Under the pieces are notes generated by a model. It saw nothing but the letters and a program-made list of their open reading frames with translations, had not been told where the DNA came from and did no database searches. The translations under genes were made by a program, and so were the position numbers. A DNA stretch of 64,000 nt from Solirubrobacterales bacterium (GTDB lineage: Bacteria > Actinomycetota > Thermoleophilia > Solirubrobacterales > Solirubrobacteraceae), in NCBI GenBank assembly GCA_947474595.1, contig CANJIV010000006.1, positions 1-64,000 on the forward strand, read 5' to 3'. This document shows, in pieces, positions 1 through 8,663 of this stretch. Each line of letters opens with the position of its first letter. Within the stretch, counting starts at the first letter, position 1.

Positions 1-378
1 GCGGGGTGTTTGGTTTGGTCTTTCGGGCGCCTTGCGGCGGTCGGGGGGGCGCCGGGCGCGCGGGGCCCCCTCCGCCTTACGACATGACTGGATCTATGGC
101 CGGCAGTGGCCAACTGCGAGCCGGAGGGACGACTTCCGGCGCCTGCTGCCGACGGTGACCCGGGTTGGATTCCGCCAAGCGGGTCCAGCCTACTTCCGAC
201 CTAGCGGCCGGCCACCTCCAGAGTCCCGAACATTCTGTCAATCAGCGTAGGACCACCCCCTTTCTCTGGTCCGCATATGAAAGCAGATGGGGGCGTTGGA
301 ATCTAGATCGTAAGAGCGCACGAGCTCGTGCGCTCGGCGTGAGGTATTGGCGCCATGGACACCAGAGATGCGGACCGG
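1..378. other. gene-free segment rich in inverted repeats; possible structured RNA
   Basis: No credible coding frame is visible; the short frames here lack family features. The segment lies downstream of the leftward pheA gene. Several helices can be drawn: positions 36-40 with 72-76 (GGCGG/CCGCC), continued by 44-48 with 66-70; 97-101 with 108-112; 120-125 with 135-140 (GCCGGA/TCCGGC); and 157-162 with 180-185 (GACCCG/CGGGTC) continued by 165-168 with 175-178. This density suggests a structured RNA, more likely on the minus strand, but I cannot name it. The SRP domain-IV core, the RNase P CR-I box and the tmRNA ends are all absent. A perfect 22-bp palindrome lies at 314-335. Confidence 0.35.
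314..335. repeat. perfect 22-bp palindrome between pheA and the window edge
   Basis: The 22 bases equal their own reverse complement (left half GAGCGCACGAG, right half CTCGTGCGCTC). It lies about 43 bp beyond the pheA stop. It has no unpaired loop and no T-tract, so it is not a classical intrinsic terminator. A dimeric DNA-binding protein site or a bidirectional cruciform/hairpin end are alternatives. Confidence 0.6.
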
Positions 379-1233
379 CTATGTAGACGGATAGCTATGG
401 ATTGGGTAGGAGCCCAGAACTCGCACCATCTCCGTCTGCTGCCGCAAAGCTTCAAGGCCATCCGCGACTGCCGGATCGTCAGCCTCTCCGCTGAGGTCGG
501 CGAAGAACATGTAGTGGCCGAGCTTGCTGCGTCGTGGCCTAGATTCGATCATGCTGAGATTGACGCCACGATCACCAAATTCCGACAGACAGCCAACCAG
601 CCACCCCGACACTGTGTCGCCGTCGCCCCAAAAGACGATCGACGTCTTCCATCCAGCTGTAGCTTTTATGTCAGGCTTTGTGCCCGCAGGGGCCAACCAT
701 ACGAACCGGGTCTGGTTTACGTCTTGGTCTGCGATATCACGGCGCAAGACGACAAGGCCGTTGAGGTCTGCGGCGAGGCTTGTGCCCAGGGCGGCCCAAG
801 GTTGATCGCTCTCGGCCACGAGTCGTACGGCCTCCGAGGTCGATGTCGCGCTAAGGGTCTCGGCCTGGGGAAGTTCCCTGCGCAGAAACCGCGCGCTTTG
901 GGCGAGGGGTTGGGGGTGAGAGATGACAGTGGCGATCTCTTGGGCATCTATCCCGGCTCGGGCGACAAGGCAGAGCTCAAATGTGTGGACCATCTCTCCG
1001 ATAATGATCACTGAATCGGCATCTAGGGCGAGCGTGTCGAGCGTTGGATTGACGGTGCCCTCGACCGAGTTCTCGATCGGGACTAGCGCGCGCGCGACGT
1101 TGCCGCTTTGGACGGCCATTACGGCCTCGTAGAGCGTTGTCACTGATACGGCTTCCCATCTGGCAGCGATAGGGCTGTCTCTAAGTGCCTCGTGAGAGAC
1201 GGTTCCGGGCGGTCCGAGGTAGGCGACGCGCAT
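379..1233 (-). CDS. pheA: prephenate dehydratase (PheA)
   Basis: Cytoplasmic enzyme converting prephenate to phenylpyruvate in phenylalanine synthesis. The 284-aa protein has the two expected parts. A periplasmic-binding-like catalytic region (about residues 1-180) carries PIENS at 52-56 and the catalytic TRF triad at 175-177. A C-terminal ACT domain carries the ESRP element near residue 222 that forms the phenylalanine effector site, so feedback inhibition is expected. There is no chorismate mutase domain, matching the monofunctional form usual in Actinomycetota. It starts at an ATG directly abutting the DUF4446 gene stop, so the two are probably co-transcribed. Confidence 0.93.
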   Translation of the reverse strand: MRVAYLGPPGTVSHEALRDSPIAARWEAVSVTTLYEAVMAVQSGNVARALVPIENSVEGTVNPTLDTLALDADSVIIIGEMVHTFELCLVARAGIDAQEIATVISHPQPLAQSARFLRRELPQAETLSATSTSEAVRLVAESDQPWAALGTSLAADLNGLVVLRRDIADQDVNQTRFVWLAPAGTKPDIKATAGWKTSIVFWGDGDTVSGWLVGCLSEFGDRGVNLSMIESRPRRSKLGHYMFFADLSGEADDPAVADGLEALRQQTEMVRVLGSYPIHSYPST

Positions 1234-1775
1234 TATGTTGTTGGCGGCGGAGTTTTGGAGTCTTGGCCACCTTCATCATCGCTTGAGAGGGCCATGCGGA
1301 CGGCGTCGGCTTCCTCGGGAGAGAGCTCGATCTCTGCTGAGCCACCGCGGACCTGTTTGGCGTAGAGCCTTGCTTGGTCGCGGTTGTGGATTGAAGAGAA
1401 GACGATCCCGGAGCGTTCCGCATCGAGCAGCGCGATCGACATCGATTGCCGTCCTGAAAGTTCGTTGTAGGCGTCGTAGCGGACTAGGCCTCGGTGGGCG
1501 ATCGCCTTGTCGATGCGCCGCTCGGCGGTCGTCATCCGCCGATCAAGGCGCTGTGCGACTTCAGACATGCCCGCTTCCAGCGCCCCAAACTCGTGGGCGA
1601 GCTCTGCCGCATGGTCGGTGAGGTTGCGCGAGCCACCCTCACCCAAGACTACGGTTTGGGCAGCTTGTAGGCGACGCAGTTTCAGGACGAGAAGTAGGCA
1701 TGTCGCGAGCGCGACTAGCGCCAAGATGACGCCAGCGACACCAACAGCACCTTGGGTAGTGGTCAGCTGGTCCAT
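1233..1775 (-). CDS. DUF4446 family membrane-anchored protein
   Basis: A 180-aa protein with one N-terminal membrane helix (about residues 10-32), a heptad-like charged segment (about 45-90), and the conserved C-terminal block of DUF4446 (LVRYDAYNELSGRQS, followed by an ALLD and SSIHNR region around 95-135). The tail is acidic. The family is widespread in Gram-positives and has no known function. It ends where pheA begins. The start codon is preceded by TATCCT seven nucleotides upstream and by no Shine-Dalgarno, suggesting a leaderless transcript. The family call is from recognised sequence; any role is unknown. Confidence 0.8.
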   Translation of the reverse strand: MDQLTTTQGAVGVAGVILALVALATCLLLVLKLRRLQAAQTVVLGEGGSRNLTDHAAELAHEFGALEAGMSEVAQRLDRRMTTAERRIDKAIAHRGLVRYDAYNELSGRQSMSIALLDAERSGIVFSSIHNRDQARLYAKQVRGGSAEIELSPEEADAVRMALSSDDEGGQDSKTPPPTT

Positions 1776-1782
1776 GACGCCA

Positions 1783-1788
1783 AGGATA
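1783..1788 (-). promoter_or_regulatory. TANNNT -10 element, leaderless type, for the DUF4446-pheA unit
   Basis: TATCCT on the minus strand, 7 nt before the ATG at 1775. No Shine-Dalgarno lies between, so transcription would start at or next to the start codon. Confidence 0.55.
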
Positions 1789-1835
1789 GATAGTCACTCG
1801 ACGCTACTGTGGCGCGTCGCATTGGCATGGAGGAT

Positions 1836-2948
1836 CTACGGCGTGAAGATGTTGGAGGGGTATTTACGGGAGTTGTTTTTGGTGTCGTTCTCACCAGAGA
1901 CTGGGTTGATCGAGACCGTGATCGTCACGGGCTTGCCGACCGGTGGGGAGGTGTCGAGTGCGACATCTACGGTCTGGCTCTCCCCGGCAGCAATCAGCGC
2001 GACACGCTTTTCGGTGACGACCGTCTTGACTCCCGGTCCTTGGATAGTGACCTTGACGGTGACGTTGCTCTCTTCGTTCTCACCGTTGTTGACAAAGGTC
2101 ACATTGAAGATCGGTGGCGGCGCGGCGGGAATTCGGTTTGTGGCATCGGGGCTGATGTCGACGCCGCTAGCGAGCGTCGAAACCAGCGCGAGGTCATGAG
2201 AGCCGGCCGCTGCGGGACCAGCTCCGGCGCTGCCGGGGGTCAGCGACGCGCCGAGGCGGTCTGCAACTGTCTGCTCGGTGAGCCAGCTGATGTCAGGGAA
2301 GAACTTGCTCTTGCTAATCACTTGACCGCTGACACCATTCTGGGCAAAAGCCTGAGCGATCAATGGCATTACGCGTTGTGAGTAGATCACGTCGGAGGCC
2401 AAGAATACCTGCATTTGGCCGGTTATCTGTGCGATCGCTTGGTCTGCACCCGTTTTGCCCAGGGCGGTCGGAAGCTTGTCGGCGATCTTGGCGATTGCTC
2501 CTTGACGCAGGCCGAGCACGAGTTGGAAGGCCCGTTGGGCCTGCTCCATTTCGCTAGGAGTGTCGATCTTCGCGGCTCGCTTCACTTCCGCTGCGGCGGT
2601 CGCACCGAGTTGGTTGACGGTGTTCTGAAGCTCGATTGGTGACTTGGCACCGGCCACAGCGGCTCCCCCGAGCGCCTCGAATAGCGGCTTTCCTACCTGC
2701 GTGTCTGACTCTTGGATCAACGCAGTTACGTCACGGTTGTAGTCACGAAGACTGCGTTGCATCTGGCTGGAGAGACAGCCGCGGATGCCTACGACGATGA
2801 GGACGATGACGACCAGAACTGCGACGGCCGCTAGGCCGCGGCGAATCAGCAGGGTTTGCTGCTCGGAGGAACGCGGCGACCGAGATGGCCGGCGTGGCTG
2901 AGTCCTTGTGCCCTTGCCGGGCTCATCATCGTTATCGAAGAACGACAA
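1836..2948 (-). CDS. single-pass membrane protein with C-terminal CARDB-like domain
   Basis: A 370-aa protein. A charged proline/arginine-rich cytoplasmic head (about residues 1-34) is followed by one membrane helix (about 36-56, rich in V, L, I), then an alpha-helical region (about 65-225) and a C-terminal beta-rich part (about 285-365). The last part resembles CARDB/DUF11-type adhesion folds (FNVTFVNNGENEESNVTV). The topology predicts the C-terminus outside the cell. It starts at TTG, chosen because AGGGAG and AAGG lie just upstream and no nearby in-frame ATG exists. It faces away from the kinase at 3051 across about 100 bp. Function unknown; an envelope-associated role is inferred. Confidence 0.7.
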   Translation of the reverse strand: MSFFDNDDEPGKGTRTQPRRPSRSPRSSEQQTLLIRRGLAAVAVLVVIVLIVVGIRGCLSSQMQRSLRDYNRDVTALIQESDTQVGKPLFEALGGAAVAGAKSPIELQNTVNQLGATAAAEVKRAAKIDTPSEMEQAQRAFQLVLGLRQGAIAKIADKLPTALGKTGADQAIAQITGQMQVFLASDVIYSQRVMPLIAQAFAQNGVSGQVISKSKFFPDISWLTEQTVADRLGASLTPGSAGAGPAAAGSHDLALVSTLASGVDISPDATNRIPAAPPPIFNVTFVNNGENEESNVTVKVTIQGPGVKTVVTEKRVALIAAGESQTVDVALDTSPPVGKPVTITVSINPVSGENDTKNNSRKYPSNIFTP

Positions 2949-3050
2949 AACCTTGCTCCCTACTAAGACAGTTCACAGGCGGAGTATGTCCGAAAGTACG
3001 GCATCGGTGGTTGTTGGTGTTCGCCACGTAGGGCAGGGAGCCTGCTTTCA

Positions 3051-4820
3051 GTGGCGAACTTGTCATCAGCGGTGAGAACTACCGAGATCCTTTCCATGCC
3101 AGTTGTGCCCGGCTGCGCACCGGAAGGTGAGATCACGGCCAGAGCCCTTTCTCCGAAACTGGTGCTCGATCGTTACTCGTTGATCCGTCGCATTGGCAGC
3201 GGTGGCTTTGGTGCAGTTTGGCTTGCGCGCGACGAGACTTTGCGCCGTGAAGTTGCTGTCAAGGTGGTCCCACACCAGCATGATCAGGAGGACTCTGCCG
3301 ACGGGCGCCCCGATCGTGAAGCGTTGGCAGCTGCGAGGCTCAATCACCCAGGGATCGTTGCCCTCTACGAGGCCGGTCAGGATGGCGAGGCCCACTACCT
3401 AGTCTCTGAGCTTGTGATCGGAAAGACGATCGACGTGCTCGCCGAAGAGGGGCTTCTCTCTGATCACGACGTAGCTCAAATCGGGATCGCTCTCTGCGAT
3501 GCGCTCAAACACGCCCATGCCCAGGGCGTCATCCACCGCGATGTGAAACCGCAAAACGTGATTGTTCCCGAGGCCCCTCAGAGCGCCGCAGGAGTGGCCA
3601 AGTTGACTGATTTCGGAATCGCCAGTCTGGCCGGAGATGATCCTCTAACGCGGACCGGCGATATTGTCGGGACGCTCGCCTATATGGCTCCCGAGCAGGC
3701 CGAGGGCCAGCGCGCAACCGCACAGAGCGACCTCTACGCGCTCGCATTAGTGATCTATGAGGCGCTGGCTGGCAACAACCCAGCCAGGAGAGCGACGCCG
3801 GCCGCTACGGCGAAACGGATAGGTCGGCCACTGCCAACGCTTGGGCGAGCACGCGGAGATCTTCCAAGCGCGCTAATCGCCGCTATAGACCAATCTCTCA
3901 ACGTCGAGCCAAAGGCACGCGGCAAGCTCGCCGACCTACGCTCTGCACTCGCCGCCGCTGCGGGGCAACTCAGCGATGAGCCCGGGATTATCGGCGGATC
4001 GCGACTGCGGCGAGTAGCGCTACCGACCAGAGTCTCATCGGCTCTCTTGGCCGCTGGGATCGTCGGGGCCAGCGCAGTCGCAGTCGGGCCGCCTTCGCCG
4101 CTGGTGGCTTTGATTGCCGCTCTCGTGACGGCGGCGCTAGTAGCGCTGGTCCCGACTATTGGATGGGCGCTAGCGGCCCTGGCGACGATCGGGTGGCTGG
4201 CCTTAGGGTCAGATCCGCGCGGCGGCCTTTGCGTGGTCGTCCTCGTTGCCACTGTCGCTTGTCCACTGCTGGCACCTCGTTCGCCTCGCGCTTGGTGGAT
4301 TGCACCGCTTGCGCCGCTACTAGGCCTGATCGGCCTTGCTGGCGCCTATCCGGCGTTGGCTGGGCAGGAACGCACGGTCTGGTCGCGCGCAGCCCTGGGC
4401 GCCTTAGGTTTCTGGTGGCTGGCACTTGCCCAGGCCGTCTTTGGCCGCGGGCTCTACACCTTGCCAGCGCCGGGAACCCTGGCGCCCCAGAGATGGGACG
4501 GGTCAGCGACGGGAGCGATAACCGGTGCCATTACGCCTTTGATTACCTCTGGGGCTCTGATCTTTTCACTGGTGTGGGCTCTCGCTGCGGTGGTTCTACC
4601 GTTCTTCATGCGTGGGCGCTCATGGCTGCCAGCCGTAGCGGGCGCTCTGGCGTGGGCTGCCTGCCTAGGCGTAGGTACTCAGCTCTTGGGCCGAGCGGTC
4701 GAGGGCGTCATCCCGGGGTCTGAGCCACGAGGGCTGATCGTCGGCAGTGGCGTTGGTGCAGTCGTCGCTCTTGCGGCCTGGGCGATGCGACGTGGCGCCG
4801 ACTGCGAGGAGGTCGCGTAG
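3051..4820 (+). CDS. Ser/Thr protein kinase with polytopic membrane C-terminus
   Basis: A 589-aa Hanks-type kinase. The catalytic domain spans about residues 40-290, with the glycine loop GSGGFGAVW, the VAVKVV lysine, HRDVKPQN near 161 and DFGIAS in the activation segment, so it should be active. Instead of a single helix and a sensor domain, the C-terminal 260 residues form a run of hydrophobic helices (about 325-580), implying an integral membrane module of roughly eight or more passes. It starts at GTG with AGGGAG about 12 nt upstream. It heads the cluster containing FHA proteins, a PP2C phosphatase, FtsW, PbpA and the PASTA kinase, so it probably signals within wall synthesis. The signal sensed by the membrane part is unknown. 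Confidence 0.9.
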   Translation: MANLSSAVRTTEILSMPVVPGCAPEGEITARALSPKLVLDRYSLIRRIGSGGFGAVWLARDETLRREVAVKVVPHQHDQEDSADGRPDREALAAARLNHPGIVALYEAGQDGEAHYLVSELVIGKTIDVLAEEGLLSDHDVAQIGIALCDALKHAHAQGVIHRDVKPQNVIVPEAPQSAAGVAKLTDFGIASLAGDDPLTRTGDIVGTLAYMAPEQAEGQRATAQSDLYALALVIYEALAGNNPARRATPAATAKRIGRPLPTLGRARGDLPSALIAAIDQSLNVEPKARGKLADLRSALAAAAGQLSDEPGIIGGSRLRRVALPTRVSSALLAAGIVGASAVAVGPPSPLVALIAALVTAALVALVPTIGWALAALATIGWLALGSDPRGGLCVVVLVATVACPLLAPRSPRAWWIAPLAPLLGLIGLAGAYPALAGQERTVWSRAALGALGFWWLALAQAVFGRGLYTLPAPGTLAPQRWDGSATGAITGAITPLITSGALIFSLVWALAAVVLPFFMRGRSWLPAVAGALAWAACLGVGTQLLGRAVEGVIPGSEPRGLIVGSGVGAVVALAAWAMRRGADCEEVA

Positions 4821-4852
4821 CATGAGCGCTCACCGGAGGTCAAGCTATTACC

Positions 4853-5602
4853 GTGCTTAAGAATCTTGAGAGCAAGCTTGCTGGTTTGGTTGAGGGGACT
4901 TTCTCGCGCGCCTTCCGTTCGGAGGTGCGCCCGGTAGAGATCGCTCGTCGCCTTGCTCGTGAGATGGAAGAACATAAGACCTTCTCGGTCTCGCGCGTCT
5001 ACGCGCCCAACGAATACGCCGTCTATCTGTCGCCTCAAGACCGCGACCGGATGGCTGATTACGAGGAGGCTCTGTCGTCGGAGCTGTGCGCACACCTGCT
5101 CGAGCACGCCCGTCGGGAGAAGTTCGACCTACTGGCGCGTCCACGCGTTGAGTTCCGCACCGACGAGCGCCTACGACTTGGCGAGTTTGGCATCAAGGCA
5201 CGCCTAGTTGCGCCGCCGGAAGTTGTCGATCTTGCACCAAGCCCCGCCCAACACGACCACACCATGGTCTTCAGCGCTGAGCGGCTACGCAAGCCACTTG
5301 AGGATGCTGGGCTGGCAAAGCCATCCGCGGCTGTTGTGGTCGTTGATGGCCGCCGTATGGCCCTGGGCCGCTCCGGGGGGATTCTGGGGCGCGGGCGCGA
5401 TTGCGACATAGTCGTCGGGGACGAGAGCGTCTCGAGGCGCCACGCCGAGATTCGCCCCTCTGGTGCAGGGTGGGTTATCAGCGATCTAAACTCGACCAAC
5501 GGCGTGGCCGTCAACGGTCGTCAGATCACTACGCCACACGCGGTTGGGGACGGAGATCGGATCGTGCTGGGTACCGCGCCGGTTATCTTCGAGCTGGAGT
5601 AA
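4853..5602 (+). CDS. fhaA: FhaA-like protein (DUF3662 + FHA domain)
   Basis: A 249-aa cytoplasmic adaptor. The N-terminal DUF3662 region (about residues 1-120) includes the typical opening with NLESKLAGLVEG and FRSEVRPVEIARRLAREME. The C-terminal FHA domain (about 165-249) carries the phosphothreonine-binding signature GRGRDCDI, SVSRRHAEI and LNSTNGVAVNG. In mycobacteria FhaA binds phosphorylated partners such as the MviN pseudokinase domain and regulates peptidoglycan synthesis. It uses a GTG start with GGAGG about 15 nt upstream. The linker is shorter than in mycobacterial FhaA, which has a long glutamine/glycine-rich stretch. It lies directly between the first kinase and fhaB. Confidence 0.92.
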   Translation: MLKNLESKLAGLVEGTFSRAFRSEVRPVEIARRLAREMEEHKTFSVSRVYAPNEYAVYLSPQDRDRMADYEEALSSELCAHLLEHARREKFDLLARPRVEFRTDERLRLGEFGIKARLVAPPEVVDLAPSPAQHDHTMVFSAERLRKPLEDAGLAKPSAAVVVVDGRRMALGRSGGILGRGRDCDIVVGDESVSRRHAEIRPSGAGWVISDLNSTNGVAVNGRQITTPHAVGDGDRIVLGTAPVIFELE

Positions 5603-5607
5603 TAACG

Positions 5608-6090
5608 ATGCTCGAGCCCGCATCCGTAGCCCTTAAGTTCGCGTTTCTAGCGGTCTTGTACCTCTTTCTTCTGTGGGTTGCGCGTAGTTCGCTGCGCGAT
5701 CTGCGACGCCCGATCGGAGGCGGGGTGCAGGTGATCCCAACCGACGCCACCGGGCTGCACTCAGCGGTCGTTGGTCTCGAGCACGAACCGATTGGCGATC
5801 TCGATCCCCGCTTGCGAGTGGAGCGGGCCAGTGGCCTAATCGGCGGCGATGAGTACGACATTCTCGAGGGCCTAGTGATCGGTCGCGGGGAGGTCGACGT
5901 GCGAATCGAAGACGTATTTGCATCATCGCGCCACGCCAAGATTGCGCCCGAGGGTAATTTGCTTGTCTTGGAGGACCTCGGCTCAACCAACGGCACGTTC
6001 CTCAACGGCGAGGTAATCCGAGGGCCCCAGCCACTTCATCCGGGCGACCGAATAACGATTGGTGACAACGAGTTCACCTACTGGCAGTGA
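5608..6090 (+). CDS. fhaB: FhaB-like membrane-anchored FHA protein
   Basis: A 160-aa protein with one N-terminal membrane helix (about residues 9-28, KFAFLAVLYLFLLWV) and a C-terminal FHA domain (about 75-160) with IGRGEVDVRIED, SSRHAKI and LGSTNGTFLNG. The start is the ATG five bases after the fhaA stop; longer upstream frames overlap fhaA and lack family features. FhaB (FipA) in actinobacteria links kinase signalling to FtsZ/FtsQ at the septum. Position and domain order match the usual fhaA-fhaB-pstP-rodA-pbpA-pknB order. Confidence 0.92.
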   Translation: MLEPASVALKFAFLAVLYLFLLWVARSSLRDLRRPIGGGVQVIPTDATGLHSAVVGLEHEPIGDLDPRLRVERASGLIGGDEYDILEGLVIGRGEVDVRIEDVFASSRHAKIAPEGNLLVLEDLGSTNGTFLNGEVIRGPQPLHPGDRITIGDNEFTYWQ

Positions 6091-6094
6091 CCTG

Positions 6095-7345
6095 ATGCTA
6101 CGCGTGGCTGAACACTTTCACAAGAGCGATACCGGCCGCCAGCGCCGTGCCAATGAGGACAGCCTGTTTGCCCGCTCGCCGCTCTTTGTCGTGGCGGATG
6201 GAATGGGTGGCGCTCAGGCTGGGGAGGTTGCATCGCGGATCGCTGTTGAGGCTTACGAGCGGGGACTGCCGGGCACCGGTGGTGCCGAAGAGCGCCTCGC
6301 CGCGGTCGCTCAACTGGCAAATCAACGGATTCACGATCTTGGAGTACAAGATCCCACGCGCAGCGGAATGGGAACAACGCTGACCGCAGCCTTGGTCGAT
6401 GGAGAAGTTGTTTCGCTCGCTCACGTCGGCGACAGCCGCGCCTACCGGATGCGCGCTGGAGAGCTCCAGCAGCTGACCGTAGACCACTCTCTGGTAGGTG
6501 AGCTAGTCCGTCGTGGCAAGCTCACCGAGGCTGAGGCCCAAGACCATCCCCAGAAGTCAGTGATTACGCGAGCGCTCGGCGTCGAGGCCCATGTGGAGGT
6601 CGACACGATCAGCTACTCAGCACAAGCAGGAGACCTCTTTCTGATCTGCAGCGACGGCCTGACCACGATGATCGACGACGATTTGATCGCCGACGTCTTG
6701 CGTGACTCCAAGACATTGAGTCAAGCTGGCCAGCGCTTGGTTGACGAGGCCAATGAGAGCGGCGGGCGCGACAACATCACAGTCATTCTTTTCCGCTTAG
6801 AGGAACTGGCCGCGGGAGAGAGCGCTCCCGCTACGCCCGTTGTAGACGACACGACCATGGTTGGGGCGCTGTCACCGACTACGGCTGATGTAAACGCAGC
6901 GCTCAGGTCTCAAGAGCGCGTCGTCGAGGCCTCTGCGGCTTCATTAGCGGCGATCCAGGAGCCCCAACGCCGTGGGCCAAGGCTCCCGCGCCGCCAGAAC
7001 AGAGACTCTCAAAGCAGTCCGAGGCGCCGCCGCAAGCGCTGGCTGGTGGCGCTGTTCGGGGGAGTAGTGCTTGTCGCGGTGATCGGCGTTGCGGTCTGGA
7101 TGGGGACCCGAGCAGTTTTCTTCATCGGCACCAATGATGCGGGGTTCGTGACGGTCTATCGCGGCCTACCGTTCGAGGGACCATTCGATACCAAACTTTA
7201 TGAGACCTACTACATCTCTGGAGTGCCAGCGGCTGGTCTGCCTGCGTCACGGCGCTCTACTCTGCTCGATCATCAGTTGCGTAGCCGTACCGACGCTTCG
7301 GACCTCGTTCGTAAGATCGAGCTCGATCAACTAGACGACAAGTGA
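6095..7345 (+). CDS. pstP: PP2C-type Ser/Thr protein phosphatase (PstP-like)
   Basis: A 416-aa membrane-anchored phosphatase expected to reverse phosphorylation by the neighbouring kinases. The cytoplasmic PP2C domain (about residues 5-235) shows the metal-binding motifs RRANEDS, VADGMGG, SHVGDSRAY-type (AHVGDSRAY), CSDGLT and GRDNITV. A basic linker leads to one membrane helix (about 320-340), then about 70 external residues. The start is the ATG 4 nt after the fhaB stop; an upstream in-frame extension would overlap fhaB and is unneeded. The catalytic residues appear complete. Confidence 0.93.
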   Translation: MLRVAEHFHKSDTGRQRRANEDSLFARSPLFVVADGMGGAQAGEVASRIAVEAYERGLPGTGGAEERLAAVAQLANQRIHDLGVQDPTRSGMGTTLTAALVDGEVVSLAHVGDSRAYRMRAGELQQLTVDHSLVGELVRRGKLTEAEAQDHPQKSVITRALGVEAHVEVDTISYSAQAGDLFLICSDGLTTMIDDDLIADVLRDSKTLSQAGQRLVDEANESGGRDNITVILFRLEELAAGESAPATPVVDDTTMVGALSPTTADVNAALRSQERVVEASAASLAAIQEPQRRGPRLPRRQNRDSQSSPRRRRKRWLVALFGGVVLVAVIGVAVWMGTRAVFFIGTNDAGFVTVYRGLPFEGPFDTKLYETYYISGVPAAGLPASRRSTLLDHQLRSRTDASDLVRKIELDQLDDK

Positions 7346-7355
7346 TCGGCGCAGT

Positions 7356-8663
7356 ATGAAAGCACGCAACCGCGAGTTGTTCGGGCTGATACCTGCTTCG
7401 CTGCTCGTCGTCGCCGGCTTCACAGCGGTATTTATTCAGCGCCAAGACCAGGTCTCTAACGTCTCCTTGACCTACGGAGCGCTGTTCCTTGGGCTCTGCT
7501 TGGGTGGCCACTTCTTCCTGCGCTTTGCGCTTCCAAACGCAGATCCGTATCTCTTTCCGTTGTTCGCCGCACTGGCCAGTATCGGCCTAGTGATGATCTA
7601 TCGAATTGACGAGACGTTGGCCCGTCAACAAGCCCAGTGGTTCGTGATCGGCCTCGCCTGCTTTGCAGCCACGATTATCTTTTTACGCGACTATCGCAAG
7701 CTTGAGCGCTACCGATATTTGATTGCTACGGCGTCGATCCTGCTGCTAATGGCGCCACGCCTGCCGGTGATCGGCGGCACTGTGAACGGAGCCTATTTGG
7801 CAGTTGATATCGGGCCACTGACATTTCAGCCAGCAGAGTTCGCCAAGATCGGGATCGTCATCTTCCTGGCGTCCTACTTGCGCGACACTAGGCAGCTCTT
7901 AGTTCAAGGTTCCCGGCGTATCTTGGGAGTAACGATCCCCCCGCTTAAGCAGTTCGGCCCACTCTTGGTTGTCTGGGGGTTGGCGATGCTGATGCTGATC
8001 TTCATCCGCGACCTAGGGTCATCGCTGATGTTCTTTGGCGCCTTCCTTGCGCTGCTCTACGTCGCTACCAACCGACTCTCGTTTGTCGTCGTTGGGCTCG
8101 GCATGTTCTCGGTTGGCGCTTGGTTTTTTGCCTCCAATCTTGCTTACGTCCAGGACCGCGTCGACATCTGGAAAGACCCGTTTGGATCAGGAGTAATCGA
8201 CAACGAGGGCTACCAGATAGCCCAATCTCTGTTCGCCCAGGCCGACGGAGGGGTATTTGGTGTCGGCTTAGGCCAATCCCTGCTGGATCTTCCGGGTGGC
8301 GCGGTGATTATCCCTGCCCCTGATACCGATCTGATCTATGCGGTCATCACCAACGAACTCGGGCTCGTTGGGGCCTGTGGAGTAATTCTGCTGTACCTGC
8401 TGATAGTTGAACGCGGCTTTAGGATCGCTCAACTAGCGCGCGACTCCTTCTCCACGCTGTTGGCAGCCGGCCTAACCGCGGTCTTTGCGCTCCAGGTCTT
8501 CGTGATTATCGGCGGCGTAACCAAGGTGATCCCGCTAACTGGCGTGACGCTGCCATTTATCTCCTACGGCGGCTCTTCCATTGTGGCTAACTTCGTCCTG
8601 CTTGCGCTGCTCTTGCTGATCTCTGAACGAGCGCGTTCGCGCGAGCGGGAGGAGGCCGGATGA
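7356..8663 (+). CDS. FtsW/RodA/SpoVE-family SEDS glycosyltransferase
   Basis: A 435-aa integral membrane protein with about ten helices across its whole length. It belongs to the SEDS family, which polymerises lipid II glycan strands together with a class B penicillin-binding protein. The family region near the end (about residues 310-405) contains PAPDTDLIYAVITNELG and TGVTLPFISYGGSS, both diagnostic. Its stop overlaps the pbpA start as ATGA, so translation is coupled. The actinobacterial order argues for a RodA-type partner of PbpA, though FtsW cannot be excluded by sequence alone. Confidence 0.93.
   Translation: MKARNRELFGLIPASLLVVAGFTAVFIQRQDQVSNVSLTYGALFLGLCLGGHFFLRFALPNADPYLFPLFAALASIGLVMIYRIDETLARQQAQWFVIGLACFAATIIFLRDYRKLERYRYLIATASILLLMAPRLPVIGGTVNGAYLAVDIGPLTFQPAEFAKIGIVIFLASYLRDTRQLLVQGSRRILGVTIPPLKQFGPLLVVWGLAMLMLIFIRDLGSSLMFFGAFLALLYVATNRLSFVVVGLGMFSVGAWFFASNLAYVQDRVDIWKDPFGSGVIDNEGYQIAQSLFAQADGGVFGVGLGQSLLDLPGGAVIIPAPDTDLIYAVITNELGLVGACGVILLYLLIVERGFRIAQLARDSFSTLLAAGLTAVFALQVFVIIGGVTKVIPLTGVTLPFISYGGSSIVANFVLLALLLLISERARSREREEAG

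Noticed and set aside
60-260. SRP RNA, RNase P RNA, tmRNA or cobalamin riboswitch at the left edge
   Set aside because: A GCCACTG-like box and GGAA loops occur on the minus strand, but the SRP domain-IV core, RNase P conserved regions, tmRNA termini and the rest of the B12 aptamer core are missing.
355-1014. 219-codon plus-strand frame opposite pheA
   Set aside because: It lies on the other strand of a clear prephenate dehydratase and shows no family features; it reflects GC-rich third positions.
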